A stretch of 64,000 nucleotides of DNA, taken from contig CP053167.1 in the NCBI GenBank assembly GCA_014607495.2, positions 248,001 through 312,000 on the forward strand, given 5' to 3'. Each line of letters begins with the position of its first letter. Position 1 is the stretch's first letter. The stretch comes from Carposina sasakii. Its lineage: Eukaryota; Arthropoda; Insecta; Lepidoptera; Carposinidae. Shown here one piece after another: positions 42,815 to 53,375 of the stretch. The notes beneath the pieces were generated by a model, which searched no databases, was not told the origin of the DNA, and saw only the letters and a program-made list of their open reading frames with translations. The position numbers were made by a program, and so were the translations under genes.

Positions 42815-43186
42815 TACAGGATGATTTTTGGTCGTCAACGTTCCCGAAAACTACGGAATCTCCTCATCATCACGATCATTTTTCTCCATGGAAGCATACC
42901 TGGGAAGTGTCTGGTTTCCAAAATATTAGGGTCCAAAGTTGAGTAAATAGACTGCGTTTTTCTGCATAAATGCACATAGACGCGCTTAGCAGGATTTTTT
43001 CACGAAAAATAATTCATATCTGTCTATAAAAAAACTAACATAAACACTAGACACTATAAATTTCGCACGATCAAGGAATTAAAAAAAAAAAAAAAAATCC
43101 CAGTATTTTTTTGGCATAAACTTACTTTATTTCATGTATAGAATACGTACCCTTCGTTAAAGGTGGCCACAAAAAAACATCCTGTA
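42815..43186 (+). mobile_element. Family B element, complete reference copy
   Basis: 372 bp. It starts TACAGGATGATTTTTGGTCG, has aacgttcccgaaaactacgg, ctccatggaagcatacctgg, gtctggtttccaaaatatta, tttctgcataaatgcacata, a poly-A stretch at 43079-43097 and cttcgttaaaggtggccaca, and ends aaaaaaacatcctgta. The terminal inverted repeat is only about 14-16 bp. TA flanks both ends. No coding frame, so it is non-autonomous. Confidence 0.9.
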
Positions 43187-43189
43187 TAA

Positions 43190-44065
43190 ATAAAATATAG
43201 GTATGTTTGAAATTCCCAGCTTTAGCATAGAAAAGTGGTTGTATTTTTCTCATAAAACACACCACAGTGTGTTACAAAGGTATCTACCATCTGAATTATA
43301 TTCGGGAACAGTTCATAAATCCCGAATGAGTGTGCACAATTTTTTAATCCCTCTGGGAACGTGGTGTAACATGATAGGCCCAGTTTTACAGCAGTGTAAG
43401 CCCCGCTTACTTTGCTAGTGTAGTTTTTTATGCTGTATGCGATGATGTTAAAGCGTCATTAAGTAATTCTTAGGTAAAACATTATTTTTGTTACTACATG
43501 CAAAAAACGTTACTACGTAGTTCCAAAATCAGGCAAAGAAGTTATTCTATCAGACTCTAGTGTCACAGACGCCGAAAATTAACTTTTTTATTTTATTATC
43601 CTGAAATCAAGTTCATATGCTATGATCGTGAAAGGACACCTTTACAGTGTGGCCAGCTTCACAAAGAATGTTCTTAGTCAAAATTATTTCGCGGTTTTAT
43701 TTGGAACTCTCTTCCTTTCTCCGTAGCTTCGGGCTGTTTCTTTGATATATTATTTCAGAAGCATAAATCTACACTTTGATGTCTGAAATTCATTATTATG
43801 AGCTCGTCACTTTTATGTTATTTAAGTGTTAAAATAATGATGGAATGCGTGAGAAAATGTGCATCTATTACGTTTGAAATTACAAATTAATTAAGTACCT
43901 ACTTTTGCTGTCATATAATACATCATCATCTTCCTGCCCTGTTCCCATTTATTTAGGATCGGCGCAATATGTACTTTTCTTCCATTCATCCCTATTATCC
44001 GTCATCTCATTGCTCACTCCCAGTACACGCATATCCTCTCCCACACAGTCCGAGTCCAAATTTAA
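43190..44065. other. No recognised gene
   Basis: The 71-codon frame at 43203-43418 has no motif. No repeat family recognised. Confidence 0.4.
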
Positions 44066-44905
44066 AAAACCCCCGACCCAAAAATTACGCAATTATTATG
44101 ACAAAAGGTTTAAAATGCTAAACCCTATAAAAAGCAAAAAATAACTTTTAACACTACGTAAGTACCAACTAAAGCATGGCAGACTATCTACTCGGGACTT
44201 TGTGCCACCTTTATATCGGAGGCATAACCGCTAATTTTGAACTGCAAATGGTTATCTTGGCCTGCTCTTGACAGTACGTATGAAATTTTTGATTAAATTT
44301 TATCGCGTCGGGGGACCGCTTTAATTTATTAGTCTAACATTAGAAGCACACATTAAGAAGTCCTCAATCCCATTGTTATACAAATATAATTGTAATAGCT
44401 TACTTCACTTTAATTCTGAATACCTACTTACTTTAAAACATTATATCGGTAATTATAAATATAATTTTGTTTAGATAGGTGATTTTTTAATACGAATGTT
44501 GTAACTAGGTAGGAATCATTTGATTTAGGTAAGTATTTTTGAAGGTACCTAAAAAGCGGTGCCACGATGCGACAATATTTAATAAAAAATTTCATACGTA
44601 CCTATACGGTCAACAGCAGGCCAAGATAACCATTTGCAGTTCAATTAGCGGTTATGCCTCCGACATAAAGGTGGCATAAAGTCCCGAGTAGATAGTCTGC
44701 CATGCTTTAGTTGGTACTTACGTAGTGTTAAAAGTTATTTTTTGCTTTTTATAGGGTTTAGCATTTTAAACCTTTTGTCATAATAATTGCGTACATTTTT
44801 TGAGTCAGGGGTTTTTTTAAATTTTAAATTTAATTTTTTATTTCATGCTTTTTGAAGGAGCTCCTTAATTTTTAATTATTTCATTTAATTTATTTTATAT
44901 TTCGC

Positions 44906-45023
44906 CGCGTAAAAAGTTTAGATGGGGTCGCTATATGCGATCTCGACCAAAGGAAGCTGTTTAAGAATCCTCATGACAAACTGGCTCTGGGAGAATTGCA
45001 GAGATTAAGAAACAATAAAGATT
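44906..45023 (+). pseudogene. Coding-like fragment inside family F
   Basis: Plus frame reads RRVKSLDGVAICDLDQRKLF then KNPHDKLALGELQRLRNNKD and stop. The run has charged, protein-like composition and sits within element F between its inverted arms. No family recognised; it might be the C-terminus of a captured host or element gene, or chance. Confidence 0.3.
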
Positions 45024-45646
45024 AAACTTTGGTAATTCTAGATTTTCAGCAAAAATATAAATCGGTTTATCCGTTTCATTCCGGCATACCAGGGTTTCAT
45101 CCGCCACATCCCATTTCCAGCATCAGGTCCTCGTCAATTAGAAACATGAAAAGAACCAGTCAAGACAAATTCAACGAGCCCAAACTCGATGGGTTTACTA
45201 AAAGGTAGACCAGGGTTACGTCTCCTACCTTCGAGCCCTATCATCAGACCAGCTCAGAGGTTCCAGATTTCCAGCATCAGGTCTTCGTCAATTAGAAAAA
45301 TAAAGAGAACTAGTTAAGAGAAATCCAACGAGCCTAAACTCGATGGGTTTACTAAAAGACAGTCCAGGGTTACGTCTTCTATCTTCGAACCCTAACAGCA
45401 GACCAGCTCAGTGGTTCCAGAAGACATAAGTGTTTCAAATGTCAGATCCCACATATGCTTACAAGAAAACTGAGCGTATAACATTCCTATCACACCTAAC
45501 AAACGACCTGCTGACCCTGAAGACCTGAACCGATTTCCACCAAACATAACTAAGAACACTCTCGACTGATATACCTTTTAAACAAAAAAAACCGCATTAA
45601 AATCGGATCATCCGTTTGGGAGCTACGATGTCACAGGCAGACACAT

Positions 45647-45654
45647 ACACATTT

Positions 45655-45685
<31 letters not shown>

Positions 45686-45688
45686 CAC
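45647..45688. repeat. CA and GA microsatellites in family F
   Basis: acacacacacacacac followed by agagagagagagagaga, expanded from the cagacacatacacatttaca block of family F. Confidence 0.9.
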
Positions 45689-45730
45689 GTCAAACTTATA
45701 ACACCCCGTCGTTTTTGCGTCGGGGGTTAA

Positions 45731-46072
45731 AAATGTAACGGATCGCTGTCTGTACATGGAAGATATATGAGAAAAAATATTATAGGGGACCTTTATCAAC
45801 GCAATAGTACCTAAAATAATGATTTTTGGAATATTTGTCTGTTTGTCAATTTGTCTGTTTGACGGTTTGTCTGTTTGTCTGTATGTTTGTGCACGCTAAA
45901 CTCAGAAACGGCTGAACCAATTTCGATGCAGTTTTCAGGAATATATTGTGACAGGTCCCACTTAACATATAGGCTACTTTTTATCCCAGTAAAATGTTTT
46001 TATCCCGGTTAATTTCGACATTTTGTTTTTTTTTGTAGACCACGCGGACGGAGTCGCGGGCGTCCACTGGTA
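45731..46072 (-). repeat. Family E, full-length reverse copy
   Basis: Starts aaaatgtaacggatcgctgt, tacatggaagatatatgaga and ggggacctttatcaacgcaa. Continues through a gtttgtctgt run, aaacggctgaaccaatttcg and acaggtcccacttaacatat to ccacgcggacggagtcgcgg, cgtccactgg. It directly abuts family F. Longest family E copy here, about 340 bp. Confidence 0.85.
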
Positions 46073-46422
46073 CAGAATAAATTTCCGAGAATAAATTGCT
46101 ACATATTGCAAGAGTGAAGCATGATACTTTAAAAGGGAATAGAAATAATAAAATGCAGTCGCAATGAGAAATAGGACACCATTATGCAGCCAGGACGTTC
46201 ATATTACTTACCCAAGATAGCTGTGTCTGAAAACTGAAATTACAGTTAGCAGCAAATGAATTTTATAATGCTTGGACTTTCTTCTGGAAAAACTTAGATG
46301 CATATCCCATTGGATTCGTTGCTGGTCATTAGATTGTTATTTTTGTGCTCGAAAAGTGGCTGAAGTCTCACCTCTTACCATGTGAGTAACTTTCACATTT
46401 CTTTCTTTGGAGATGATGATGA

Positions 46423-46640
46423 CGGCCGACTGGTCTAGTAGGTAGTGACCCTGCCTGCGACGCCATAGGTCCTGGGTTCGAATCCCGGTGGGTGCAAACA
46501 TTGATATGATGAATATCAATGTTTGTTTCCGGGTCATGGATGTTTCTATACTTATCTATGTATTTATATACCGTTGCTTAGTACCCACGACACAAGACCT
46601 TAGGGATCTTAGTGTGGGACTAGGTTAATGTGTTGTATAT
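46423..46640 (+). mobile_element. SINE3, forward copy
   Basis: The tRNA-like head is cggccgactggtctagtagg with a B box GGTTCGAATCC (46475-46485). The body is cattgatatgatgaatatca, gggtcatggatgtttctata, taccgttgcttagtacccac, ttagggatcttagtgtggga, followed by a TA-rich tail. Head first and A/T-rich tail last, the normal SINE order. The minus-strand 66-codon frame over it is an artefact of the head. Confidence 0.9.
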
Positions 46641-46644
46641 AAAA

Positions 46645-47150
46645 TATTTAAATATATATATATATATAAAAAATAATGTATATTTTTGGTAAATAAATAT
46701 TTTCTTAACTGTTTTCAAATGAGTCAGAGTTTAGTCAGTGTTTTATTTTAGAATCTTTTAAAGTAGTACTGTATGACATGTATGTTATTTATTATGTGTT
46801 TATTGTTAGGTATTATAATAGGTAAATGACCTATTCTATTAATAACAATTATTATTTAAAGTGTCTTGGATCACAAAAAAAAATTGAGCTATAAGAACAT
46901 TTTTCTACACTGAGTTTGCTCTTGCTTAGCCAATACAAAAACTCGTATTAAGCTATTTCAATTTAAATTGAAATAAGGTTTTTTTAAAAAATATCTCGAC
47001 TCTCAGATTCTCAGACTGAGAATATAGTATATCCCATTCTCACGGGATTCTTCTAGATGTTCCCGGATCTCGGAACTACATTCCGGAACTTAAATAAATA
47101 TTCTAGTTTAATTTCTAGATTGTGATTATTAGTTTTGATATATTATATGT
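46645..47150. other. No recognised element
   Basis: AT-rich. A short hairpin (aatttaaattgaaat) near 46960 and repeated ctcagattctcagactgag at 47005 were noted; nothing further. Confidence 0.4.
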
Positions 47151-47154
47151 CCTA

Positions 47155-47345
47155 TGCTCTAGCGGGGCTGCACTAGAGTAGGTATGAACATACCTACATC
47201 AGGTGCATCTCTAAGGATTCTGCCATGCGATAAGCTGGCAAATTGTTACTAATAATTTGTAACTGTCCTGTAAAAGTGGATGTGGGATATCTTTGATGAT
47301 ATTACGGTTGTGGCTACCCCATTTCGAAAACAGCCGTGTGGAAAT
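47155..47345 (+). repeat. Family D copy
   Basis: gctctagcggggctgcacta, catcaggtgcatctctaagg, attctgccatgcgataagct, ttacggttgtggctacccca, tttcgaaaacagccgtgtgg. The middle of the family is deleted. Confidence 0.7.
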
Positions 47346-47430
47346 TATTCACGACATAGTAAAGTAAAGAAATGTGATAAAAACATGTGTCGTACCAATG
47401 CTTGATAATGGGGAAACTTTTAATTACTAA

Positions 47431-48387
47431 GGCCGTAGTTCTGCAGAAAGAGACCAACAATAAAAAATGAGTTTCGAGATATTGACGTTTAAAGTTTCTT
47501 TATTTTTTAAAAAAGTTCTCTTACGTTTTTCCTGAAAGTTATTTATGTCATTTGGTAGAAATAAACTTCGTGCAGAATATTAAATAGGTTTTACAGAGAT
47601 TACAGTTATTTTTCATGTAATAATCTTGGTTTAAAAACAAGTAGTCGTTTCCTGCAGAATATAACATATTTATAATACCATGACCAAATGAAAACGACCA
47701 AAACTGTAGTCGTTTTCTGCTAAATATGATATCACAAATTTTATTTTTATTGGAACGGCTATGAACGGGGCGTCCGATAAAAAATACATTTAGTAATTAA
47801 CAAACCCGTCAGCTTACCTACTTATTGGAATTTGACAATCTTAAATTGTCGTGACCATAGTGTTCTAGTATACGTACGAGTACGAGCCGAACATAGAATG
47901 ATAACAAAGTTCTATGTGGATTATTAAATATTAAAAGCAAAATACGACCAAATTACGGGACGAACGGAAAACCTAAATCGAAGAAAGCGATTATCTACGT
48001 AGTCGTTTTATGCAGAATAAAATATTGTGAACATTAGTACTATAGGTTATATTACCTTAGATTAATGATAGGTCTTCGCTCGGAGCGAAAATCCTTATTC
48101 TAAGGTTATTACCAAAACCGACCGAGTGACATGGCTGTGTTCTGCAGATTTAAAGATACATATTTTAGTTGAAGAATAGTTCTTCAATCAGACCAACTCG
48201 ACCAAGGTGGCTGCTTTTAACTTTTTAATACTTGTTTTTCTTGTTGATCGTTTTCAGCAATTTATAAAATAATCGTGCTAAAAAAACAGTCGATTTTACC
48301 AGAATATAGAGCATCTTGTTTGTGATGGCATAGCTAACTCATTTTGGCCAAAAATGGCTTTGGTCGCTTTCTGCAGAACTACTTTCC
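47431..48387. mobile_element. 957-bp Harbinger-like MITE
   Basis: Left end ggccgtagttctgcagaaag with agaccaa; right end ttggtcgctttctgcagaac with tactttcc, its imperfect complement. TAA at 47428-47430 and 48388-48390 is a 3-bp duplication of the TWA type used by PIF/Harbinger transposons. Inside, variants of gtagtcgttttctgcagaat recur near 47641, 47705, 47999, 48133, 48243 and 48287, so the terminal motif is reiterated through the element. No transposase frame. Confidence 0.8.
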
Positions 48388-48600
48388 TAATAAATATTCA
48401 AACTTACAAAAACAACAACACAGTACAGGTCAATCATTTAAGAAAAAACTATGAAAATTGACATAAAGAATATATACAAGAGACTCAAAATCAAATGTTC
48501 AAATATTTATTTGTCCACAAATTATGAAAACAACTCCTAAACAACTCTTCCTGGGTACCTATTTATTGTAACAAACTATTACTCGTACTTATTACGTTTA

Positions 48601-48864
48601 TACAGGGTGTAACAAAAAGGGTATGTTAAGCGAAAAGCTATGTAAATAGCCCACTATAGAGAACCTATCCACAAAATTTGAGACTTGAAATCACATGTTT
48701 ATTTTTCAAGATTCCATGGAGAATTTTGAAATATCTCAGGAATTTTCATACAATCTTGAAAAATAAACATGTGATTTCGAGTCTCAAATTTTGTGGATAA
48801 GTTCTCTATAGTGGGCTATTTACGTAGCTTTACGCTTAACATACCCTTTTTGTTACATTCTGTA
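48601..48864. mobile_element. Family A MITE, complete
   Basis: Starts TACAGGGTGTAACAAAAAGG. The arms are the longest and cleanest seen here: cacaaaatttgagacttgaaatcacatg versus its complement catgtgatttcgagtctcaa...attttgtgg. Ends ccctttttgttacattctgta. Confidence 0.9.
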
Positions 48865-48869
48865 TAATA

Positions 48870-49230
48870 CCTATATTATTTTGTATCTAGCTTCTTAGTG
48901 TAAGTAAGTCCACAATGGCAGCGGAAACACATAACTTTCACGGCATCTTATACCTAGGGTTGCCAGCATTTTAATGGAATTACTCCTTGTACAGAAACAT
49001 GGTCCCTTTATGGTAATGTAATCCAGGCAGGCTTTGATATAGAGGTAGGTCTTATTTTCCCTTGTTTTTATACCCCAGTTTGCGAGTGTTGATACGACGG
49101 CAGGTTTCAGGGGTGTACGTTCGATTTTTTTTATATAGTTGCAGAAGAAAGTGTTTATTCGATTACTAGAAGAAATGTTTTTATACAATTCCGTACTGCT
49201 TAGTATATGAACACATACATATATGTACGT
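48870..49230. other. No recognised gene
   Basis: The 97-codon minus frame at 48895-49188 has no known motif. ACAT repeats occur at 49208-49232. Confidence 0.4.
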
Positions 49231-49236
49231 ACATAC

Positions 49237-49430
49237 ATCAGCCTATTGCAGTCCACTGCTGGACGTAGGCCTTCCTCAGGGCACGCAGTCATCACGCTGG
49301 GCAGGCGTGTCTCAAGTCTCAAATCTCAGTGTGATTTTCGGACTTTGTAGTCAACACGGGAGGCGCTGCTGTCCTACTCCTGGGCAGACATGGGGTGGTG
49401 TTATTCTACTCTGCGGATACCATGGACATT
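49237..49430 (-). mobile_element. SINE-like repeat with RTE-type end (reverse)
   Basis: cagcctattgcagtccactg, ctggacgtaggccttcctca, gtcatcacgctgggcaggcg, cagtgtgattttcggacttt, gtagtcaacacgggaggcgc, gggcagacatggggtggtgt. Confidence 0.8.
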
Positions 49431-49597
49431 TTTAAATTAATAAATAAGTAGGTACTTATTTCAATAGTATGTTGTGAATTTAGTTATACAGGGTGTTGGT
49501 GACAACCAGGCAAATACTGAAATGCTGAACAAGTACAATAGTGTTGAGTTTTACGCCAGTATTATTACTCGCAGGAAATGCATTTTTAATTTAATTA

Positions 49598-49688
49598 TCC
49601 GCAATCTAGGCAAATCCTAGGCCGAATTTTGCTTAACATCAGGCACAATGGCGGTCAAATGTTTGCCTAGCTAATAAAAAAAAAAAAG
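49598..49688 (+). repeat. Family G short repeat with A tail
   Basis: cctaggccgaattttgctta, acatcaggcacaatggcggt, caaatgtttgcctagctaat, then an A run. A 65-bp match lies inside the family D copy at 52.66-52.73 kb. Confidence 0.7.
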
Positions 49689-49699
49689 TATGTTTTCCG

Positions 49700-50490
49700 C
49701 GCCAATTGCATTGGATAATCCTGTGACTAGTCAAATGGGCTAGTTTATAGTGTGATTCAGTGTTGTTTTTTTGATCACTTGTGACTCTCCATTCGGGTTG
49801 ATCAGTTTTTGAACTTTTTTGAGCACAACTTTTTTTTTGAAAATCATATTGTGGTTAAAATTTTGTTTTTAAGCCATTATCTAAGGTCTAACTAAACGAA
49901 CCATACTATTTTAAAACGGGTAAAATATAACGAACCGTGCACATTATTCCCATAGAGTTATATTTTTTGGGGCCAAAAATACTTCAGCACCGTTATGCAT
50001 TGCTGCTTTATTTCTACTCTACTAACTTTCATAGACTAATAAGACGTCAATGTACTGCGAAATATTACTCAAATCTTTGCTTACAAAACACAGAATACGT
50101 TTGAACCTTATATTAATACTGGTAAGGTTCAGAATAAGAATGTAAGACTCAGCTAAAACAACTATTTCAAGTCGGTCAAAAGATATTTTGCAGAGAATCA
50201 TGATTTTGAAGGTTTTATTGCAAAAATGCGTAGGTACTTTCCCGCCGCCACTTTAATACCAGAGATCTTAACTTTGTGTAGGCGATTTAAGGTACAAAAT
50301 CCTTTGTAGGGCTACTCAAAGGTTTCTAGAGGTACTCATAAAGAGCAAAGCTGTAAAATCCAAAACTCATCGCGGATAAGATCCCTCTTATCGTGACATA
50401 CTGTTAGAAAGAACTTTGAAGCACCCAAAAAAGTAGAACACACTAGTAGTTAGGGCTTTATTTTTAACCAATCTACTTCAAATTTTATTT
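49700..50490. other. No recognised element
   Basis: 49485-49500 carries a family A-type tacagggtgttgg start only. The rest is unassigned. Confidence 0.4.
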
Positions 50491-50497
50491 GCATTAT

Positions 50498-50700
50498 CGT
50501 TGGGAGGCCTACGTCCAGCAGCGGATCGCAATAAGCTGATGATGATTCCGCGTGGACTACAGAATGCAGCCTATATCCTTCCTTCTCTAATTAAATGTAT
50601 ACAAAATTTCAAGAATATTGGTTAAGAAAAAAAAGGTAATTAAAGTTAAGTGGTAAGAAGAGGTAATAAATAAACAAACTTGCTTTCGCATTTATAATGT
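50498..50700 (+). repeat. RTE-type 3' end joined to a family E piece
   Basis: ggaggcctacgtccagcagc, ggatcgcaataagctgatga, tgat, then directly tccgcgtggactacagaatg, cagcctatatccttcc and a decayed E end (cttgctttcgcatttataatg). The LINE tail and the E copy meet without spacer. Confidence 0.65.
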
Positions 50701-51590
50701 TAAGTTGCTTCCTTCTTTACTCTTGCCTTGCAATGGCATGGGGACTACATGAATGCACGCCGTGTAACATCTTACATTACACCTCTTTATGTTGCTCAGT
50801 ACCAATCTTATGAGGTAGCCTATATTTTCAAAAAGGGTTCGTCTAAAACACAACCAGTGTGTCAGAACGCGTATAACGTCATGAGAAATCATCCCAAACG
50901 CCTCACAACAGCGCCCTCTCATTTCGCGCCTCGGCAACTCCCTTTGATTTCCTTCATTACGCCCTTAATGTGTCCCTTCACAATAGATTAAAGGGATAAC
51001 AGGCCTCTAGTATTTCAATTTGAATTTGGAGTTTAGTATTTGTAGAATTCTAAGCATTTTACTAGTCTGTTGGTAGACATGGTTTTAGTTTTGTTTGAAC
51101 TAATGTTTATTCAGTAGTTATGTTGGGAAACAAGGGTAGTGCCACTTACTGGTTTCAAATTATACGTGTGACCCTTCCCTGGATCCACTATTACCCCCTT
51201 ATTCTTCACGTAAAAGGAATAACCATGAACGTTTAAGAACAACGGACGTGATGCTGTCACTGTACAGATTGAAGCACCGAAATGGCGGCGCGTTGGGCAC
51301 GTGTGCGTATTTTCCAGTAGGCGCCGAGCTTACTATGGTTTGTATACGTGGGTGGATAACGCGTCAATACACATCCCTACTTAATGGAATATCGTTGCCG
51401 AGCTTACTATGAATGCTTCACTCTGTGTAGTCACAACACTCCGTCCGTTATTCTTTATACATTCATGGGAATAACATAAAACTGTTGAACGGTTGTCATT
51501 TTATTAAAATGTAAGATTTCTTTGTATTTTTGTAAGAACTCGAAAACTACAGGATAGATTTTATAATTCTTTCTCACTATAGGCTCGAAG
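50701..51590. other. No recognised gene
   Basis: 50690-50990 and 51180-51440 are less AT-rich (accgaaatggcggcgcgttg, gccgagcttactatg occurring twice at 51327 and 51399) but no frame is convincing; the 87- and 81-codon frames face each other on opposite strands. Confidence 0.35.
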
Positions 51591-51602
51591 CTACTATATC
51601 CA

Positions 51603-51917
51603 AACGGATTATATTAACGGAGAAGTGTTTTTATAAATTCGTCTCCATTAATATAATCCGTTAGGATACGGTTGATCGTTTCATCTTTAAACATTGTGCT
51701 GAGGGATTCAGCTTTGTTTGCCGAGATTTGGCTAGTGTATAACTATCGGGATGAAAAATAACGTTGCCAATATGTAATTTAGAAAAGAGATTCGTCATCC
51801 GAGTAATTGACCCGGTAGCTCAGTGGTTAGAGCGGCTGGCACGGTTTGCAGTGGTTGTGGGTTCGATTCCCACTCGGGTGAAGAATTTTTTCCATTTCTT
51901 TATTAATAATTTTATAA
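51603..51917 (+). mobile_element. SINE1 copy, 12-bp duplication, inverted 5' end
   Basis: CTACTATATCCA flanks it at 51591-51602 and 51918-51929. The 5' end aacggattatattaacggag is complementary to ctccattaatataatccgtt at 51643, forming a hairpin not present in other copies. Body and tRNA-like block (ggtagctcagtggttagagc, ggttcgattcccactcgggt) then the tail follow. Confidence 0.9.
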
Positions 51918-52014
51918 CTACTATATCCAGTATAAATATGGTTTCCAAAGAGAAAAATACCTATATTATATTTTTAATATACATACAAGAATATCGAAGC
52001 TTATTGACGTTGGA

Positions 52015-52200
52015 TAGTATAGTAATAATAATAATGCTGGTCTCCTCGCACTTCAAGTGAATTTGTAAAGAGAGACAAGACCTTTCCGTGACGTTTGAAA
52101 AATTTGTAAAGAGAGAAAGAGACGCAAGGCCCATCCGTGACGATTATGAAATTCGTAAAGAGAGAAAGAGAGGCAAGACCCATCCGTAACGTTTATGAAT
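52015..52200. repeat. Three imperfect ~60-bp tandem units
   Basis: gtaaagagagacaagacctt, tccgtgacgtttgaaaaatt, gtaaagagagaaagagacgc, ccatccgtgacgattatgaa, gtaaagagagaaagagaggc, ccatccgtaacgtttatgaa. Unit length falls between 50 and 65 bp. The 60-codon frame across it repeats SLFTNF-like segments and reflects the repeat. Confidence 0.8.
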
Positions 52201-52572
52201 ATGTATGATTATGATTCTCGCACGAGATTTTCCCGATTCTCCATACATTTAGCTTTGTGCTAGACATTTCATTATTCCAGTTTAAAGGTGCATTATCATA
52301 CGCTCTTTGATCATACGTTTAACAGTTAATTTTGACGTTAGGGTCAGCGCGGATTTGCCATTAATTATGATACTGCTAATGGCAATATACCACATAGAAT
52401 AATTAGTAATATTGTCTTAGGGCTGAATTTTCCAGTGGTCAGATAGCCCATAAGAAGAATAAAGTTGATGTTGTCTCTATCTTGATCAAGTTTTAGAGGA
52501 AGATATCCTAGATAGGCTATCTGACTAGTATAAAAATCTATAATATTTATTCTAATATCAGTAGATTACCTG

Positions 52573-52870
52573 TGTTGATGCGGGGCTTCACTAGAACATC
52601 AGCTACATCTCCTTCCGTGCATGTCGTAAGAGTCTACTAAGTAACTCATGTACCACCCTAGGCCGCATTTTGCTTAACATCAGGCACGATGGCGGTCAAA
52701 TGTTTGCCTAGCTAATTGTAAAAAAATAATCGGGCATTCTCTAAGGTAACAATTTTATCACGCATCATTAACATCTGCCCCCGCTATGCCAAACGTAGCT
52801 GTAGGATTACCTATATGATCCTGCAGTTCTAGCTACCCCATTTCGAGAACATAGCCGTGTGTCTATATAT
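52573..52870 (+). repeat. Family D, fullest copy, with family G insert
   Basis: gttgatgcggggcttcacta, gtcgtaagagtctactaagt, aactca, an insert (about 52648-52729), then cgggcattctctaaggtaac, cgctatgccaaacgtagctg, gatcctgcagttctagctac, catagccgtgtgtctat. The insert contains ccctaggccgcattttgctt and tttgcctagctaattg, i.e. family G. Removing it restores aactcgggcattctc. Confidence 0.8.
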
Positions 52871-52940
52871 ATCAGTAGATTCCAGTTAGAAGTCAAACTA
52901 ATTACAGTATAATATAAAATCTAAAATTAGTAAACTCTTT

Positions 52941-53375
52941 ATCCGAGTAATTGACCCGGTAGTTCAGTGGTAAGAGCGCTGGCACGGAATGCAGAGGTCG
53001 TGGGTTCGATTCCCACTCGGGTGAAGAATTTTTACCATTTCTTTATTAATAGTTTTATAATATATAATATCTTGACTAAGATAATTTTATAAAAAACACT
53101 TCACCATTAATATAATCCGTTAGGATATGGTTGATCGTTTCATCATTAAAACATTGTGCTGAGGGATTCAGCTTTGTTTGCCGAGTTTAGGCTAGTGTAT
53201 AGCTATCAGGATGAAAAATAACGTTGCCAAAATGTAATTTAAGAAAGAGATGGTGAAATCCAAGTAATTTACCCGGTAACTCAGTGGTAAGAGCGCTGGC
53301 ACGGAATGCAGAGGTCGTGGGTTCGATTCCCACTCGGGTAAAGATTTTTTTTCATTTCTTTGTTAATAATTTTAT
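52941..53375 (+). mobile_element. SINE1 dimer with two tRNA-like blocks
   Basis: First tRNA-like block at about 52955-53025, tail, linker (ataatatcttgactaagata), body (53105-53260), second tRNA-like block at about 53270-53340, tail. Both blocks have gttcagtgg/actcagtgg A-box-like and GGTTCGATTCC B-box strings. AACTCTTT on both sides (52933-52940, 53376-53383) suggests the whole dimer inserted as one unit. Confidence 0.85.

Larger units (their letters stand above)
44069..45728. mobile_element. Family F composite element, CCCCCGACGC ends
   Basis: The outer left end aacccccgacccaaaaa and outer right end tttttgcgtcgggggtt are inverted repeats. The inside left unit (44069-44315) ends tatcgcgtcgggggaccgc. 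From about 44555 an inverted copy of much of it runs back: agcaggccaagataaccatt, gccatgctttagttggtact, tttttgctttttatagggtt. The final third (from about 45170) has accagggttacgtctcctac, gaacactctcgactgatata and caaacttataacaccccgtc, matching the simpler copy at 54.9 kb. A duplicated inner block, ttccagcatcaggtcctcgt with its near-repeat, lies at 45115 and 45266. Confidence 0.8.
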
